64,000 nucleotides of DNA from Candidatus Dormiibacterota bacterium (GCA_003153505.1 PLZA01000031.1:1-64000), one strand, 5' to 3'; counted from the stretch's first letter, positions 1-9,676 are shown. Numbers and translations are program-made. Notes: generated by a model from the sequence alone, not told the origin.

Positions 1-86
1 GCGCGAACGCCGGTCGCGTGCTGACCGGGCTGGGGATAGTCACGGCCGCCTACGGGGTCTGGTTGACGATCACGATCGTCCGGTGA
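1..86 (+). CDS. C-terminal end of a membrane protein (partial)
   Basis: An open frame enters from the left edge and ends at TGA 84-86. It gives about 27 residues, mostly hydrophobic (GLGIVTAAYGVWLTITIV), followed by Arg and the stop, so it is the last membrane helix of a protein that begins outside the window. The family cannot be named from this piece. The next 205 bases hold no convincing gene. Confidence 0.45.
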   Translation, partial: ANAGRVLTGLGIVTAAYGVWLTITIVR

Positions 87-291
87 TCGCGTCAGACGAG
101 ATTAGTTTGGGCAACCCCGACCCGAGCTCGACAAGCAGATCCAACCGTCGGAGCGACTCCATGTCGGCGGAGAAATGGAGTCGCGCCCGAGGGTGACGGG
201 GTCGGGGGCCTCTGCTTGCTCAGCGAGATTGATGAACATGGCTCGGACCCCGTCTAGGAAATACGGACTAACGTGACCCGCCGCCCCTTCA

Positions 292-750
292 ATGCCCGGC
301 GCCATGGCCAGCCTCATCGCCGGCGCGGCATTGGGTCTGCTCGCCGAAGCAATCGCGATCGGTGTGGGAAGTGCTGGCCTCGCCGCGCGTGGGATCGGAA
401 TCGCCCCCAGCGTCGGCGACTTCGCGCAGCTGCTCGTCGGCGGCGCTGCTGCAGCCGCACTCTGGGCGGCGATTGGGGTCGGGGTTGGCGCGACCATCCG
501 CAGTCAGATCGGAGCGGCCATCAGCCTGGTGGTGTGGCTGTTGTTCATTGAGATGACCGTGATCGGAGTGGCGCCGGCCGTCGGCAAGTTCTTGCCGGGC
601 GCAAGTGGCGGCGCGCTCGCAGGAGCGATGCTGCAACAGACCGCGACGTATCTGCTGGTTCCCGCGTTGGGTGCGCTGCTCATCGTTGCCTACGCCGTCG
701 TGGCTACAGGCGCGGGATTGATCGCCACTGCTCGCCGAGACATTACCTAG
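292..750 (+). pseudogene. ABC-2 type transporter permease, C-terminal part only
   Basis: The 152 residues form about four hydrophobic helices and match the second half of actinobacterial-style ABC-2 permeases: a GALxGLxAxAIAxGV helix, an ARGI loop, an ALWAAIGVGVGA helix, a VGKFLPGASGGALAGA segment, and a last helix followed by the tail TARRDIT. Intact relatives are about 250 residues and carry an N-terminal half that is missing here. The frame is closed by TGA at 274-276, just 15 bases before the first ATG. No ATP-binding partner lies nearby. It is most likely a decayed remnant. A short protein that is still expressed cannot be excluded. Confidence 0.5.
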
Positions 751-759
751 AGGAGTGCA

Positions 760-867
760 ATCCAGAATCGCAGCTCCCTCCTCCTGGCTGTCGCCGTCGG
801 TGCGGTCATTGTCGTGATCATCATTCTCCATCTCACTGGCGTCCTCGGCGCCAATCTCCACGGCTAG
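760..867 (+). CDS. possible 35-residue single-helix membrane peptide with an ATC start
   Basis: Directly after the permease remnant (stop 748-750) lies AGGAG at 751-755, then an open frame beginning with ATC at 760 and ending at TAG 865-867. The peptide has a polar start (QNRSS), one long hydrophobic stretch rich in Leu, Val and Ile, and a short tail ending in GANLHG. No ATG, GTG or TTG lies in frame between the previous stop and the ribosome-binding-like motif. It is therefore either a gene using the rare AUC start or one whose ATG mutated to ATC. Coding is inferred from composition and the well-placed Shine-Dalgarno motif only. Confidence 0.3.
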   Translation: MQNRSSLLLAVAVGAVIVVIIILHLTGVLGANLHG

Positions 868-869
868 CG

Positions 870-1319
870 ATGGACATGCCTGCGCGCACCGAGCCGATCG
901 GGCTTCAGGTGATCAACACCGCACAGTTGGTGAGCAGCGCGCTCGATGTTGCGCTGACGGCGGCGGGAGGGTCGCTCGGAATGTGGCGCATTCTGGTGGC
1001 CGCCTCGGGGAAGGCCCAACGGCATGGAGCGCACCCGGCGTTCTCTGAGGCGGTCGGCGTCGTGGTGTGGGCGCTGTCAGACGACGTGCATCGCATGGAG
1101 GTTGCAGGGCTCGTCGTGCGACATCCCGATCCTCAAAAATCGGATGAACCAAGGGTCGAGCTGACCGACGCCGGTGGGGCGCTATTCCATAGCCTTCTGC
1201 GTGTAGTGGTCGCATTCGACATACGATTGCGGACAGGGCTTGCTGCCGAGGACATGGATGCATTCAGCAGCGTGCTGACGCGGCTTGGCAGCAATGTTGC
1301 TGCTGCAGAGCCAAGCTGA
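870..1319 (+). CDS. MarR-family transcriptional regulator
   Basis: This 149-residue protein has the length and layout of MarR regulators, which bind DNA as dimers through winged helices. An N-terminal helix (LVSSALDVALTAAGG) precedes the helix-turn-helix region. Next comes a segment HRMEVAGLVVRHPDPQKSDE and the strand RVELTDAGGALFHSLL, which corresponds to the typical wing plus the LTxxG motif. The C-terminal helices would form the dimer interface. The ATG at 870 and another at 876 are both possible starts, and neither has a strong ribosome-binding site. The ligand and target are unknown. The neighbouring permease remnant is the only obvious candidate target. Confidence 0.75.
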   Translation: MDMPARTEPIGLQVINTAQLVSSALDVALTAAGGSLGMWRILVAASGKAQRHGAHPAFSEAVGVVVWALSDDVHRMEVAGLVVRHPDPQKSDEPRVELTDAGGALFHSLLRVVVAFDIRLRTGLAAEDMDAFSSVLTRLGSNVAAAEPS

Positions 1320-1444
1320 GGGTCGTCTAAATAGACCACAGTTATCGTTCCGGCGATCGTGTCGAAGCCTACGATGGGGCGAGAACTGGAGGCGTCCTAA
1401 CCTCGGGGAGTGTGCATCGCCCCGGGTGGTCAGGCATCACCGGA

Positions 1445-3007
1445 TCATGTGCCCTCGCTGACGTCTGGACCGGTGGACGCGGGGTCCGTGATCGTGGCAG
1501 GACTCTGCCGTTTGCGCCGACCGCTTCGATCGCCATTCCCGTACGCCGACCCGTTGCGAGAACGGTTGAGGAGCTGCTCTTCAGCGGGAGACGACGGCCT
1601 GGTTAGCGCGGGGAGTAGCGACTGCCGTGCCAGCCCGCTCAGGGCCCCTGCCTGCTGGATGATCTCGGCAAGCGCGCCGGTGACACCCTGGGCGCCGTTG
1701 AGCACGGTGAACTGGTCGATATGCGCGAAGGGGGCGGCTGCGGCGGCCACGATCTCAGGCAACTTCTCGGCAATCTGCTGAGCGATGACCGCCTCCTGGT
1801 TCTGGCTCAGCGCCGCGGCACGCCGCTCGATGCCCGACGCCTCGGCCCCCATGCGGGCGCGTACCGCATCCGCTTCGGCGAGCCCCTTCGCCTTGGTGGC
1901 GTCCGCCTCAGCCTGACCGGTGAGCCGGGTCGCATCAGCTTGAGCGGTGGCCTGCATTCTGAGCGCGGCGGCTTGTGCTTCCGCCTGCACCTTGGTCTGC
2001 GCAGCGATGGCGTCCGCGCGCAGGCGGACCTCCTGCGCCTCGGCCTCAGCTTGGTGGATACGTACATCACGGCCTGCGGCCGCGAGCGTGGTCTGCCGGT
2101 AGGCTTCAGCATCGGCCGGCCGGCGCACGTCGACCTGGAGCTGCTGCTCCTTCTGCTCAGCCTGGAGCTCGGCGACCCGGGTCTGCTCGATGACCACCGC
2201 CTGATTGGCCTTCGCCTCGGACAGCGGTCCCTGCTGCGCGGCGAGCTGAGTCGCGGTGTCGACCTCGGCCTGGTAGCCGGCTTTCTTGATGTTGGTGTCG
2301 CGCTGGGATTGCGCCATCAGCGCCTGCGCGATCTGCTCCTGGATGACCGCCGCGCGCTCGGAATTGGCACGCGCGATGCGAGCGTTCTGCTCGACCGCTG
2401 CCTGATGCGGCGCGGCGAGGTTCTCGATGTAGTTGGACGGACTCGTGATTGACTGAATCTGGAAGCTGTCGATCACCAGACCAAAAGCCTCCATCTCCTG
2501 CGAGCAGCGATCGCGCACCTGCTGGGCGAACTTGTCCTGGTCGCTGATGATGTCCTCGACGGTCATCGAGCCGGCGATCGCGCGCAGGTGACCGACGAAC
2601 ACGTTCTGGACCTTGGTTTCGAGCTCCTGGGCGGGCCGGTCGAGGAAGCGCCGGGCCGCGTTGGCAATGGACCGGTAGTCGTCACCCACCTTGTAGACGA
2701 TCACGCCGCGCAAGTCCACGCGGATCTTCTGCTGCGACACGCATGCGACGCCGATCTCGCTCTCATGCGCCTCGAGCGACAGGCGCCTAACCTTGGTGAT
2801 GCCCGGCGCGACGAGACATCCACGGCCGGTGACGATGCGGAAGCCCATGCTCTCCCCGACGCCGTCAGGGCGCTGGCCAGTCCGGAACCCGGAGATGATC
2901 AGTGCCTCGTCCGGTTCGGCGACACGCCATGCCGCACGAACCAGCAGCACGATCATCACCAAGGCGCCAGCGATGATTCCCAGGATCACGTAGGCCAGCG
3001 TCGTCAT
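1445..3007 (-). CDS. Flotillin-family SPFH-domain membrane scaffold protein
   Basis: The 520-residue length fits flotillins, which organise membrane microdomains. Residues 1-25 form a membrane anchor (AYVILGIIAGALVMIVLLV). The SPFH/band-7 domain follows at about 27-200 (EPDEALIISG, GVIVYKVGDD, the 'VEDIISDQDKFAQQV' helix, and SFQIQSI). A long Ala/Glu/Gln-rich coiled coil runs from about 205 to 420 with repeated EA/AQA motifs. The C-terminal 90 residues hold a hydrophobic segment ending in a basic, Ser/Pro-rich tail. The ATG at 3007 is preceded by GAGG. The small gene ending at 3082 is on the same strand 74 bases upstream and may share the transcript. Confidence 0.9.
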   Translation of the reverse strand: MTTLAYVILGIIAGALVMIVLLVRAAWRVAEPDEALIISGFRTGQRPDGVGESMGFRIVTGRGCLVAPGITKVRRLSLEAHESEIGVACVSQQKIRVDLRGVIVYKVGDDYRSIANAARRFLDRPAQELETKVQNVFVGHLRAIAGSMTVEDIISDQDKFAQQVRDRCSQEMEAFGLVIDSFQIQSITSPSNYIENLAAPHQAAVEQNARIARANSERAAVIQEQIAQALMAQSQRDTNIKKAGYQAEVDTATQLAAQQGPLSEAKANQAVVIEQTRVAELQAEQKEQQLQVDVRRPADAEAYRQTTLAAAGRDVRIHQAEAEAQEVRLRADAIAAQTKVQAEAQAAALRMQATAQADATRLTGQAEADATKAKGLAEADAVRARMGAEASGIERRAAALSQNQEAVIAQQIAEKLPEIVAAAAAPFAHIDQFTVLNGAQGVTGALAEIIQQAGALSGLARQSLLPALTRPSSPAEEQLLNRSRNGSAYGNGDRSGRRKRQSPATITDPASTGPDVSEGT

Positions 3008-3081
3008 CGTGGCAACCTCATGGTGTCGGTCGCCGCCACCTCAACGGTGCGGCTGCCCTGCTACCCACCACTCCCTTTCCC

Positions 3082-3348
3082 TCAAGCGCTTTGCGGAATC
3101 GCCTGGTACGTTTCCCAACTGACTCTCGCTAACAGCCAGCGATTGCGCACGTCCATATATTCGACGATGGCTTCCTCGCCCGCGTGGGTCGCCTGCACGA
3201 GCCCCTGTGGATGATCCTGGTCTGTCTGTTCCAGGCGTTCCTTCGATGGGATTTGGAGTTTGTGGGCGGCGAAGAGACCCAGCGCGTCCTGCCGCTGAAG
3301 CCGACGCAACTTGTCCCGATTGCTCTCGACGGGAACTTCCCGAGCCAT
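3082..3348 (-). CDS. Hypothetical 88-residue soluble protein
   Basis: The start at ATG 3348 is chosen because AAGGAAG lies just upstream, whereas the longer reading to 3405 has no such site. The protein begins MAREVPVESNRDKLRRLQRQ and is charged and helical, with no signal peptide or membrane segment. It includes LGLFAAHKLQIPSKERLEQ and ends in a segment with Trp and Tyr (NRWLLARVSWETYQAI). I do not recognise the family. It lies upstream of the flotillin gene on the same strand, 74 bases away, so the two may form an operon. Confidence 0.55.
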   Translation of the reverse strand: MAREVPVESNRDKLRRLQRQDALGLFAAHKLQIPSKERLEQTDQDHPQGLVQATHAGEEAIVEYMDVRNRWLLARVSWETYQAIPQSA

Positions 3349-3714
3349 CGCTTCTTCCTTCAGCGCCCAGTTGGATGCATTCACAATACGTGTACCCGCT
3401 GCCACCTGTTACCAACCTCCCGAAGCGGTAGCCCTTCGGGAATCCCGGAAGGCCGAGGTTCACCACTGTCGAGCGGGCGATCTGCTCACAGCGAGCTGGC
3501 TCACCCAGAGTGCAACTACCTCACCAGAGGGTGATCCGTGAGGAAGCCACCGTGGCATCGCGCCATCCGGGTGGGCTATTCACTAGAGTGAGTAGCCCAT
3601 TCGGTCGATGGTCAGCCTCGGCAGGCACTCTCGGCTCGCGCAGCAAAGGCGACTGTCGCCGACTCCCCGCTGTCTCTTAGCGGCAACGCAGAACAGGCAC
3701 GGAGGCCTCGGAGA
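3349..3714. other. Divergent intergenic region before the sigma factor, with an imperfect palindrome
   Basis: This 366-base region separates the minus-strand small gene from the plus-strand sigma gene. At 3573-3598 it holds an inverted repeat with arms GGGCTATTCACT and AGTGAGTAGCCC around a two-base spacer (11 of 12 pairs). This could be an operator or a transcript hairpin in the sigma leader. I see no other gene here. Confidence 0.5.
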
Positions 3715-4818
<1,104 letters not shown>

Positions 4819-4972
4819 ACTCGCACGGCACGGCACAGTGTTGCGACCAAGCAGAGGATCCCGCACTCACGCCGCGGGTGACGCTTGAGCTGCACGTCCA
4901 CCGATCCAACCGTCGGGCACCACTGAGGCGGGCAACGGCCTCCCGAAAAAGCGTACGTAATCGCCACGCCCG

Positions 4973-5530
4973 TCACTCGCGTCTGAGCGTGATCCAGAGA
5001 TCGGGCTTCACCATCGCCGCCAGGAGCTGTGGCCAGAACCTCGGACCGTTGCAACTGAAGCCGACGACCTCGTCCTCGGCGACGTCGAACGAACGCTCCA
5101 CGCTGCGGTGCCTGCCGGACCCGAGACGCAAGGTGTGGTGCCCAGGGGCTACATCCACCTCGACTGTCTCCTTGTTGGCAATCGTCCCCACCACGATGCC
5201 GTCGATCGCGATATTCCACTGCTCACTCCGCGCACCAATACCGATCCCACTCCACGCTCGAACCAACCTAACTGTCGCGTCGCTCACAGCTCCCTCGTGT
5301 GCGCGGTGATGTTGGGTGACAGCCGCTGCAGCGGCGCGGACGTCCCCTCGACCGCCGCGAGCCCCGACGCGCAAGAGGAAATAGACGATGAGCGCAGCCG
5401 CCACCACGATGGCGATGATGATCTGGACGACGTGGGTGCCAGAACCACCCAGGATGCCTGCGACCATTGTCGCGGCTCGCGACGCGATGGGCATGCGTTG
5501 CGCGTGATCCAGGAGCGTGCCGTCACCCAT
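4973..5530 (-). CDS. Single-pass membrane protein with a PEGA-like C-terminal domain
   Basis: The 185-residue protein has one membrane helix at about 33-55 (THVVQIIIAIVVAAALIVYFLLRV), then an Arg/Ala-rich linker. The C-terminal beta-rich domain resembles PEGA or carrier-type repeats: WNIAIDGIVVGTI, VEVDVAPGHHTLRLGSGR, and SVERSFDVAEDEVVGFSCNG. Such domains are usually extracytoplasmic or wall-facing, but no enzymatic residues are visible. Its ATG at 5530 overlaps the end of the ABC permease gene by 8 bases, so it is translated in the same operon. It may be an accessory part of that exporter; that role is inferred from position only. Confidence 0.65.
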   Translation of the reverse strand: MGDGTLLDHAQRMPIASRAATMVAGILGGSGTHVVQIIIAIVVAAALIVYFLLRVGARGGRGDVRAAAAAVTQHHRAHEGAVSDATVRLVRAWSGIGIGARSEQWNIAIDGIVVGTIANKETVEVDVAPGHHTLRLGSGRHRSVERSFDVAEDEVVGFSCNGPRFWPQLLAAMVKPDLWITLRRE

Positions 5531-6344
5531 CGTCGGTACCTCCTAAGCGTCGTATCCGTCGAACCGCACCAGCGGGTGGGACCTGACCGCCGCCGCTCGG
5601 TGATCGCCGGGCTGACGCGCCGGTGATGAGCCGCTCGCGGTCGAACAACGCCACGACGATGCGAAAGAGAACCACGTCGGCGACGAGCAGGACGAGCGCG
5701 AACACCACTGCGAGGGTGACGCTCGGCGTGAAGACATTGAAGGACACCAAAGCTACGACTGCGAGCGGCGGAATGCTCGAGAGCGTGCCCAACTGCTGAG
5801 CAACCCGGACGTCGCTCGCTCGCGTCGAGATGCCGATGCCGACCCAGATCGACCATCCCGCGAGGAGGGGCGCGAAGAGAATCTCCGCCAGGATATGGGG
5901 CCCTTGCCCGAGGGCCGAGACCACCGCCGCATTGCTGGCGAAGAGGTGGGCACAGACCTGGATAACGGCGAAGAGCACATAGGCGATGCCGACCGCGGGA
6001 ACAACGACACCGAGCGCCTTGCCGAGGAGCAGCTCCTCGCGGCGCAGCGGGGTGGTCAGCAGGGGTTCGAGGGTGCCCTGCTCACGCTCTCCGACCACGG
6101 AGTACGCGGCAATGACAGCGGGCAGCATGGCGGGCGCAATCAACAGCACGAGAAATGTGGCGCCGACGGCCTTATCCACAACACTTGGCGCCACCGACGG
6201 GCCGATGCGAAAGATGGTGATCAGGGGTTCGATGAGGAAGACGAGCGGGAGCACCGCCATGGTCCCAACGATGAAGGGGCTGCGCCGGTATTCACGGAGC
6301 TCCTTGCGAAGCACCGCACCAAGACGTCCGAAGCTGAACTTCAT
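5523..6344 (-). CDS. ABC-2 family transporter permease (NatB-like)
   Basis: This 273-residue protein has about six membrane helices and a cytoplasmic N-terminus LGAVLRKELREYRRSPF, a typical ABC-2 opening. The loop VVGEREQGTLEPLLTTPLRREELLLGKAL is the diagnostic motif of NatB/YhaP-type permeases that export Na+, drugs or lipids. It starts at ATG 6344 and overlaps the upstream ATPase gene by 4 bases, so the two form one exporter. The tail is basic and Gly-rich and overlaps the next gene. The substrate cannot be told from sequence. Confidence 0.88.
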   Translation of the reverse strand: MKFSFGRLGAVLRKELREYRRSPFIVGTMAVLPLVFLIEPLITIFRIGPSVAPSVVDKAVGATFLVLLIAPAMLPAVIAAYSVVGEREQGTLEPLLTTPLRREELLLGKALGVVVPAVGIAYVLFAVIQVCAHLFASNAAVVSALGQGPHILAEILFAPLLAGWSIWVGIGISTRASDVRVAQQLGTLSSIPPLAVVALVSFNVFTPSVTLAVVFALVLLVADVVLFRIVVALFDRERLITGASARRSPSGGGQVPPAGAVRRIRRLGGTDDG

Positions 6345-7330
6345 CGCTGCGATGCCGTCGAGTCGTCGTCGACCAACTGCAGGTAGACGTCCTCAAGGGA
6401 GTGCCGGGACTCGCTGATCGAGACCACGTCGGCACCCGCGGCGACGAGTGCTCGGGTCACATGCGGCGCGATATTCCTCGGATCGGCGACGTTGAGCACG
6501 TAGCTGCTCGTCCCCTCGGGTCGCCAGTTCTCGACGCCATCGGTGCTCTTGAAGACATCATCTGGCGCGACGAGTGGCGACAACGTCTCGACGACCAGCG
6601 ACCGGCTGAAAAGCTGCTCACGGAGTTCGTCAGGCCGGCCCACCAGGCGGAGCGTGGTGTTGAGGATCGCGACGCGATCGCACAGCCGCTCCGCCTCCTC
6701 CAGGCGGTGGGTGGTGAGCAACACGGTGACCCCGCGCTGGCGCAGCCCGTTGATGAGGTCATTCACCTCACGCGTCGCGACGGGGTCCAGCCCGGACGTT
6801 GGCTCATCGAGGAACATGACCGCAGGGTCGTTGAGCAGCGCGCGTGCAAGTCCAACACGCTGCAGGAGTCCCTTGGACAGACTCCCGCAGAGGTCGCGTG
6901 CCCGCGCCGTGAGGTTGACCGCCTCGAGCGCCTCGCCGATCCGAGCAGCCGCGTTGCGCTGCTCGTAGAGACCCGCGAAGAGTTGGAGGTTCTCGGTTAC
7001 CGTGAGGCGTCGGTACAGCCCCGGGTTTTCCAGCATGATCGCGATCCGCTGACGGATCTCCGCTCCGTTGTCTGAGGTCAAGGGAATCCCGGCGACGCTT
7101 GCCGAGCCAGATGTTGGTGCTATCAGTGTCCCCAACGTTCGAACGGTGGTCGTCTTCCCCGCCCCGTTGGGTCCGAGGAAACCGAACACCTCGCCCTGTG
7201 CGACAGAGAACGAGACGTCCTCGAACGCGGTGCGCTCGCCGAAGCGCTTGGTGAGGTGGTCGACGACCAACGCAGGAGGCTTGCCGGATAGGTGCTCCCC
7301 ACGGGCAGCGGTGGTCGTGTCGGCCACCAT
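6341..7330 (-). CDS. ABC transporter ATP-binding protein (NatA/CcmA-like)
   Basis: The 329-residue cytoplasmic ATPase carries Walker A GPNGAGKTTTVRTL at about 55-68, the signature LCGSLSKGLLQRVGLARAL (LSKG in place of the usual LSGGQ), Walker B VMFLDEPTSGLDP, and the switch His in LLTTHRLEEAERLCDR. The C-terminal 100 residues form the DUF4162-like domain seen in exporters of the CcmA/NatA group. It overlaps the permease by 4 bases, and the PEGA-like gene follows, giving a three-gene operon. The start at ATG 7330 lies beside a palindrome at 7337-7346, a possible operator. Confidence 0.9.
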   Translation of the reverse strand: MVADTTTAARGEHLSGKPPALVVDHLTKRFGERTAFEDVSFSVAQGEVFGFLGPNGAGKTTTVRTLGTLIAPTSGSASVAGIPLTSDNGAEIRQRIAIMLENPGLYRRLTVTENLQLFAGLYEQRNAAARIGEALEAVNLTARARDLCGSLSKGLLQRVGLARALLNDPAVMFLDEPTSGLDPVATREVNDLINGLRQRGVTVLLTTHRLEEAERLCDRVAILNTTLRLVGRPDELREQLFSRSLVVETLSPLVAPDDVFKSTDGVENWRPEGTSSYVLNVADPRNIAPHVTRALVAAGADVVSISESRHSLEDVYLQLVDDDSTASQR

Positions 7331-7381
7331 AGCTCAATGATATCATCTCAATAGCCCCGCGTCAACCTCACGAGGATAGCC
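7331..7381. promoter_or_regulatory. Short divergent promoter region with a 10-bp perfect palindrome
   Basis: Only 51 AT-richer bases separate the ABC operon from the SPFH gene. They contain ATGATATCAT at 7337-7346, flanked by CTCA on both sides (CTCA-ATGATATCAT-CTCA). This is a plausible binding site for a dimeric regulator acting on both directions. No clear -35/-10 pair is visible. Confidence 0.35.
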
Positions 7382-8317
7382 ATGAGTTTGGAGAAACCCA
7401 AAGGCAGAATCTCGCTCGCGCTGACCCCCGCCCTCGTCACTGAGCAGCCGCCGCGTGCGCTGTCTGGTTGGTCAGCACTCGTCGCCTCGGTGATTCTGCT
7501 CATCGCGGGCGCCGGCCTCCTCAGCCGCGGCCTCATTGAGCGATTCCATGGGGCTGGTGCATCCGGCGCGCTGATCGGCATCGGTGTGCCGCTTGTCGTC
7601 CTCGCAGTCGCCGGCCTGCGAGGGCTGATATCGGTCACACCCGGTGAGGCGGTGGTGCTCCGACTTGCCGGCAGCTACCAGGGCACGGTCCGTCGGCCGG
7701 GCCTCTGGTGGGTGCACCCCGGGGCTCGACGCGACCGGGTTTCCACCAGGATCCGCAACCACGAGACGGGCATGCTCAAGGTCAACGATGGCGACGGCAA
7801 TCCGATCGAGATCGCCGCCGCCGTCGTCTGGGTTGTTGAAGACACGGCGCGGGCGCTCTTTGCGGTCGACAACTATGTTGAATTCGTTCGCGTCCAGGCC
7901 GAGGCCAGTGTGCGTCACATCGCGAGCGGCTACGCCTACGACACGCGCGGGAGCGACATCCCTTCACTGCGCGAAAACGCCGATCAGATCAACGAGGAAC
8001 TCTCCTCGGAGATCGCCGCCCGCGTCACCGCCGCCGGCGTGAGGGTCATCGAATCCCGGCTGACCCGGCTCGCGTATGCGCCCGAAATCGCCCAGGCGAT
8101 GCTCAGGGTCCAGCAGGCGAACGCCGTGGTGGCCGCCCGCCATCGAATCCTGGAGGGCGCCGTCGGCATGGTCGAACTCGCCCTGGATCGGCTGTCGGCA
8201 GACGCGGTGGTCGAACTCGACGAGGAGCGCAAGGCAACCATGGTGGGCAATCTGCTCGTCGTGCTCTGCAGCGACCACGACCTGCAACCCGTGGTCAACG
8301 CCGGCTCGTTGTACTGA
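7382..8317 (+). CDS. SPFH/band-7 domain membrane protein (stomatin-like)
   Basis: The 311-residue protein has two adjacent N-terminal helices (about 31-50 and 60-85), then VTPGEAVVLRLAGSYQGTVRRPGLWWVHP, the usual opening of the SPFH fold. The domain continues through IEIAAAVVWVVEDTARALFAVDNYVEFV and ESRLTRLAYAPEIAQAMLRVQQANAVVAARHRI. It ends in a helical segment followed by NLLVVLCSDHDLQPVVNAGSLY. Stomatin-type proteins form membrane-associated rings. The stop overlaps the next ATG by one base (TGATG), so translation of the ribbon-helix-helix protein is coupled to this gene. This pairing is common beside SPFH genes. Confidence 0.88.
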   Translation: MSLEKPKGRISLALTPALVTEQPPRALSGWSALVASVILLIAGAGLLSRGLIERFHGAGASGALIGIGVPLVVLAVAGLRGLISVTPGEAVVLRLAGSYQGTVRRPGLWWVHPGARRDRVSTRIRNHETGMLKVNDGDGNPIEIAAAVVWVVEDTARALFAVDNYVEFVRVQAEASVRHIASGYAYDTRGSDIPSLRENADQINEELSSEIAARVTAAGVRVIESRLTRLAYAPEIAQAMLRVQQANAVVAARHRILEGAVGMVELALDRLSADAVVELDEERKATMVGNLLVVLCSDHDLQPVVNAGSLY

Positions 8318-8538
8318 TGAGCGAGATTGCCGACACGGCTACGGTGCTCCCGATACGGAGGAAGTCCGTGCTGCTCCGGCTCGATCCCGAGGTGCACAAC
8401 GCGTTGGCTCGGTGGGCGGGGGACGAGTTTCGCAGCACCAACGCCCAGATCGAATTCGTCCTCCGTCGAGCACTTGTCGACGCAGGCCGGGTCCCCTCAG
8501 TCCGCCTGACTCGAAGACGCGCTCCGATCAAGCGCTGA
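8317..8538 (+). CDS. Arc/CopG-type ribbon-helix-helix small protein
   Basis: This 73-residue basic protein contains KSVLLRLDPEVHNALARWAG followed by RSTNAQIEFVLRRALVDAGR. This is the strand plus two helices of the Arc/CopG ribbon-helix-helix fold, in which the strand contacts DNA in a dimer. The tail is Arg/Lys-rich. It is translationally coupled to the SPFH gene by a TGATG overlap. No toxin gene follows, so a toxin-antitoxin role is not supported. An SPFH-associated adaptor or an autoregulator is more likely. Confidence 0.75.
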   Translation: MSEIADTATVLPIRRKSVLLRLDPEVHNALARWAGDEFRSTNAQIEFVLRRALVDAGRVPSVRLTRRRAPIKR

Positions 8539-8640
8539 CGGCAACGATGACGCATCTTCAAGACGAAGGAACCAGTACGAGTGGGTGCGTGTTGGTCGTG
8601 AGCCGCCGAGCCACGGTGGTGTGAACAGAGCGCAGTCCAT

Positions 8641-9201
8641 ATGGCGCGGTTGCAGGCGCGAGGCTTTCGGGATCAGGCTTCTCGGGTGACGCTCGCAACG
8701 ACTGGGCCGCTCATCGGCCGCGCCCGCCGCGGGCTGGTTGAGCGTGACCCCGATGCGATGCTCGAGGCCGTCGAGCTCGCACGTCGAGGCCACCGCATCC
8801 TCGATCACGCGGGGACGTGTGAGGACGCCGCCGCGGTCTTCGGAGCCCAGGGGCGCCTGGCCGACGCTCACGTCTTGTTGGCTGAAGCGTTGGACCTCTA
8901 CGACACGATCGGGGCCGACTGGTACGCAGCGCGCGGAAACGCCAATCTTCGAGCCTTCGGCGCGCGGCGCGGCAGCCGCGGGACTCGCGGGCGTGCGGTG
9001 ACCGGATGGGACAGCCTCACGAAGAGCGAACGTTCGGTCGCTGAGCTTGTCGCCGAGGGCCTGACCAATCGTGCGGTCGGCAAGCGCCTTTTCATCTCAC
9101 CACACACCGTGAACAGCCACCTCCGCCACTCGTTCCAGAAGCTCGACGTGTCGACACGGGCCGCCCTTGCAGCCAAGGTCAGTCGCGCCCAATCATCCTG
9201 A
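8641..9201 (+). CDS. Short LuxR-family regulator, C-terminal part of an LAL-type protein
   Basis: The 186 residues match only the end of large ATP-binding LuxR regulators. A TPR-like helical segment (RLADAHVLLAEALDLYDTIGADWYAARG) is followed by an Arg/Gly linker and the DNA-binding domain SLTKSERSVAELVAEGLTNR, then FISPHTVNSHLRHSFQKLDV. The ATPase and most of the repeat region that make intact members about 900 residues long are absent, and the 100 bases upstream do not supply them. It may be a remnant or a free-standing effector domain. The DNA-binding helices look intact. Confidence 0.6.
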   Translation: MARLQARGFRDQASRVTLATTGPLIGRARRGLVERDPDAMLEAVELARRGHRILDHAGTCEDAAAVFGAQGRLADAHVLLAEALDLYDTIGADWYAARGNANLRAFGARRGSRGTRGRAVTGWDSLTKSERSVAELVAEGLTNRAVGKRLFISPHTVNSHLRHSFQKLDVSTRAALAAKVSRAQSS

Positions 9202-9286
9202 TCCGAAATCACGCATTCGAGTGATGTCTCGGTGCCGGCACTCTTCCAGACTCCGACTCGACCAATACCACAACGGAGGAACCCAG

Positions 9287-9676
9287 ATGCAGAGCTTGGC
9301 CTTTGTCGCACCGATGATTCCAGGGAAGACCGATATGGACCGCGCGGCCTTGCAGTCGTGCGCGAACGGCGAGCGGCAGGCAGCCCGCGAGGCCTCGCGC
9401 AAGCGGGCCGGAATCTCCCGCGAAGCCGTGTGGATCCAGTCGACCCCAGGCGGCGATTTCGCCGTCGTCTATCTTGAGGCAGATGATCTGCAGGTGGCAT
9501 TCACCGCGTTGAGCGCATCCCCGGATCCATTCGACAGCTGGTTTCGCGAGCACACTCTCGAAGCCCACGGCATCGACCTCGCGAATGGATTCCCGCCGCT
9601 GGAACAGGCTCTGGATTTCCGCCGTGAGAACGCAAGCTCGGCGAGCGCGCCGACCGCCGCGGGAGCGCGGGCGTAG
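9287..9676 (+). CDS. Hypothetical 129-residue protein, probable small alpha-beta barrel
   Basis: The ATG at 9287 follows a good CGGAGGA site; a longer frame from 9167 has none. The protein opens SLAFVAPMIPGKTDMDRAAL, then a helix rich in Arg/Ala, REAVWIQSTPGGDFAVVYLEADD, and DPFDSWFREHTLEAHGIDL. Alternating strands and helices with a PGKT opening and a 'P.GDFAVVY.E..D' strand recall small dimeric ferredoxin-like barrels of the DUF6176 or monooxygenase-like kind. No catalytic residues can be pointed to. It stands alone between a LuxR fragment and a terminator. Confidence 0.6.
   Translation: MQSLAFVAPMIPGKTDMDRAALQSCANGERQAAREASRKRAGISREAVWIQSTPGGDFAVVYLEADDLQVAFTALSASPDPFDSWFREHTLEAHGIDLANGFPPLEQALDFRRENASSASAPTAAGARA

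Noticed and set aside
8317-8538. Antitoxin of a toxin-antitoxin pair
   Set aside because: The ribbon-helix-helix protein is coupled to an SPFH gene and no toxin-like gene follows.
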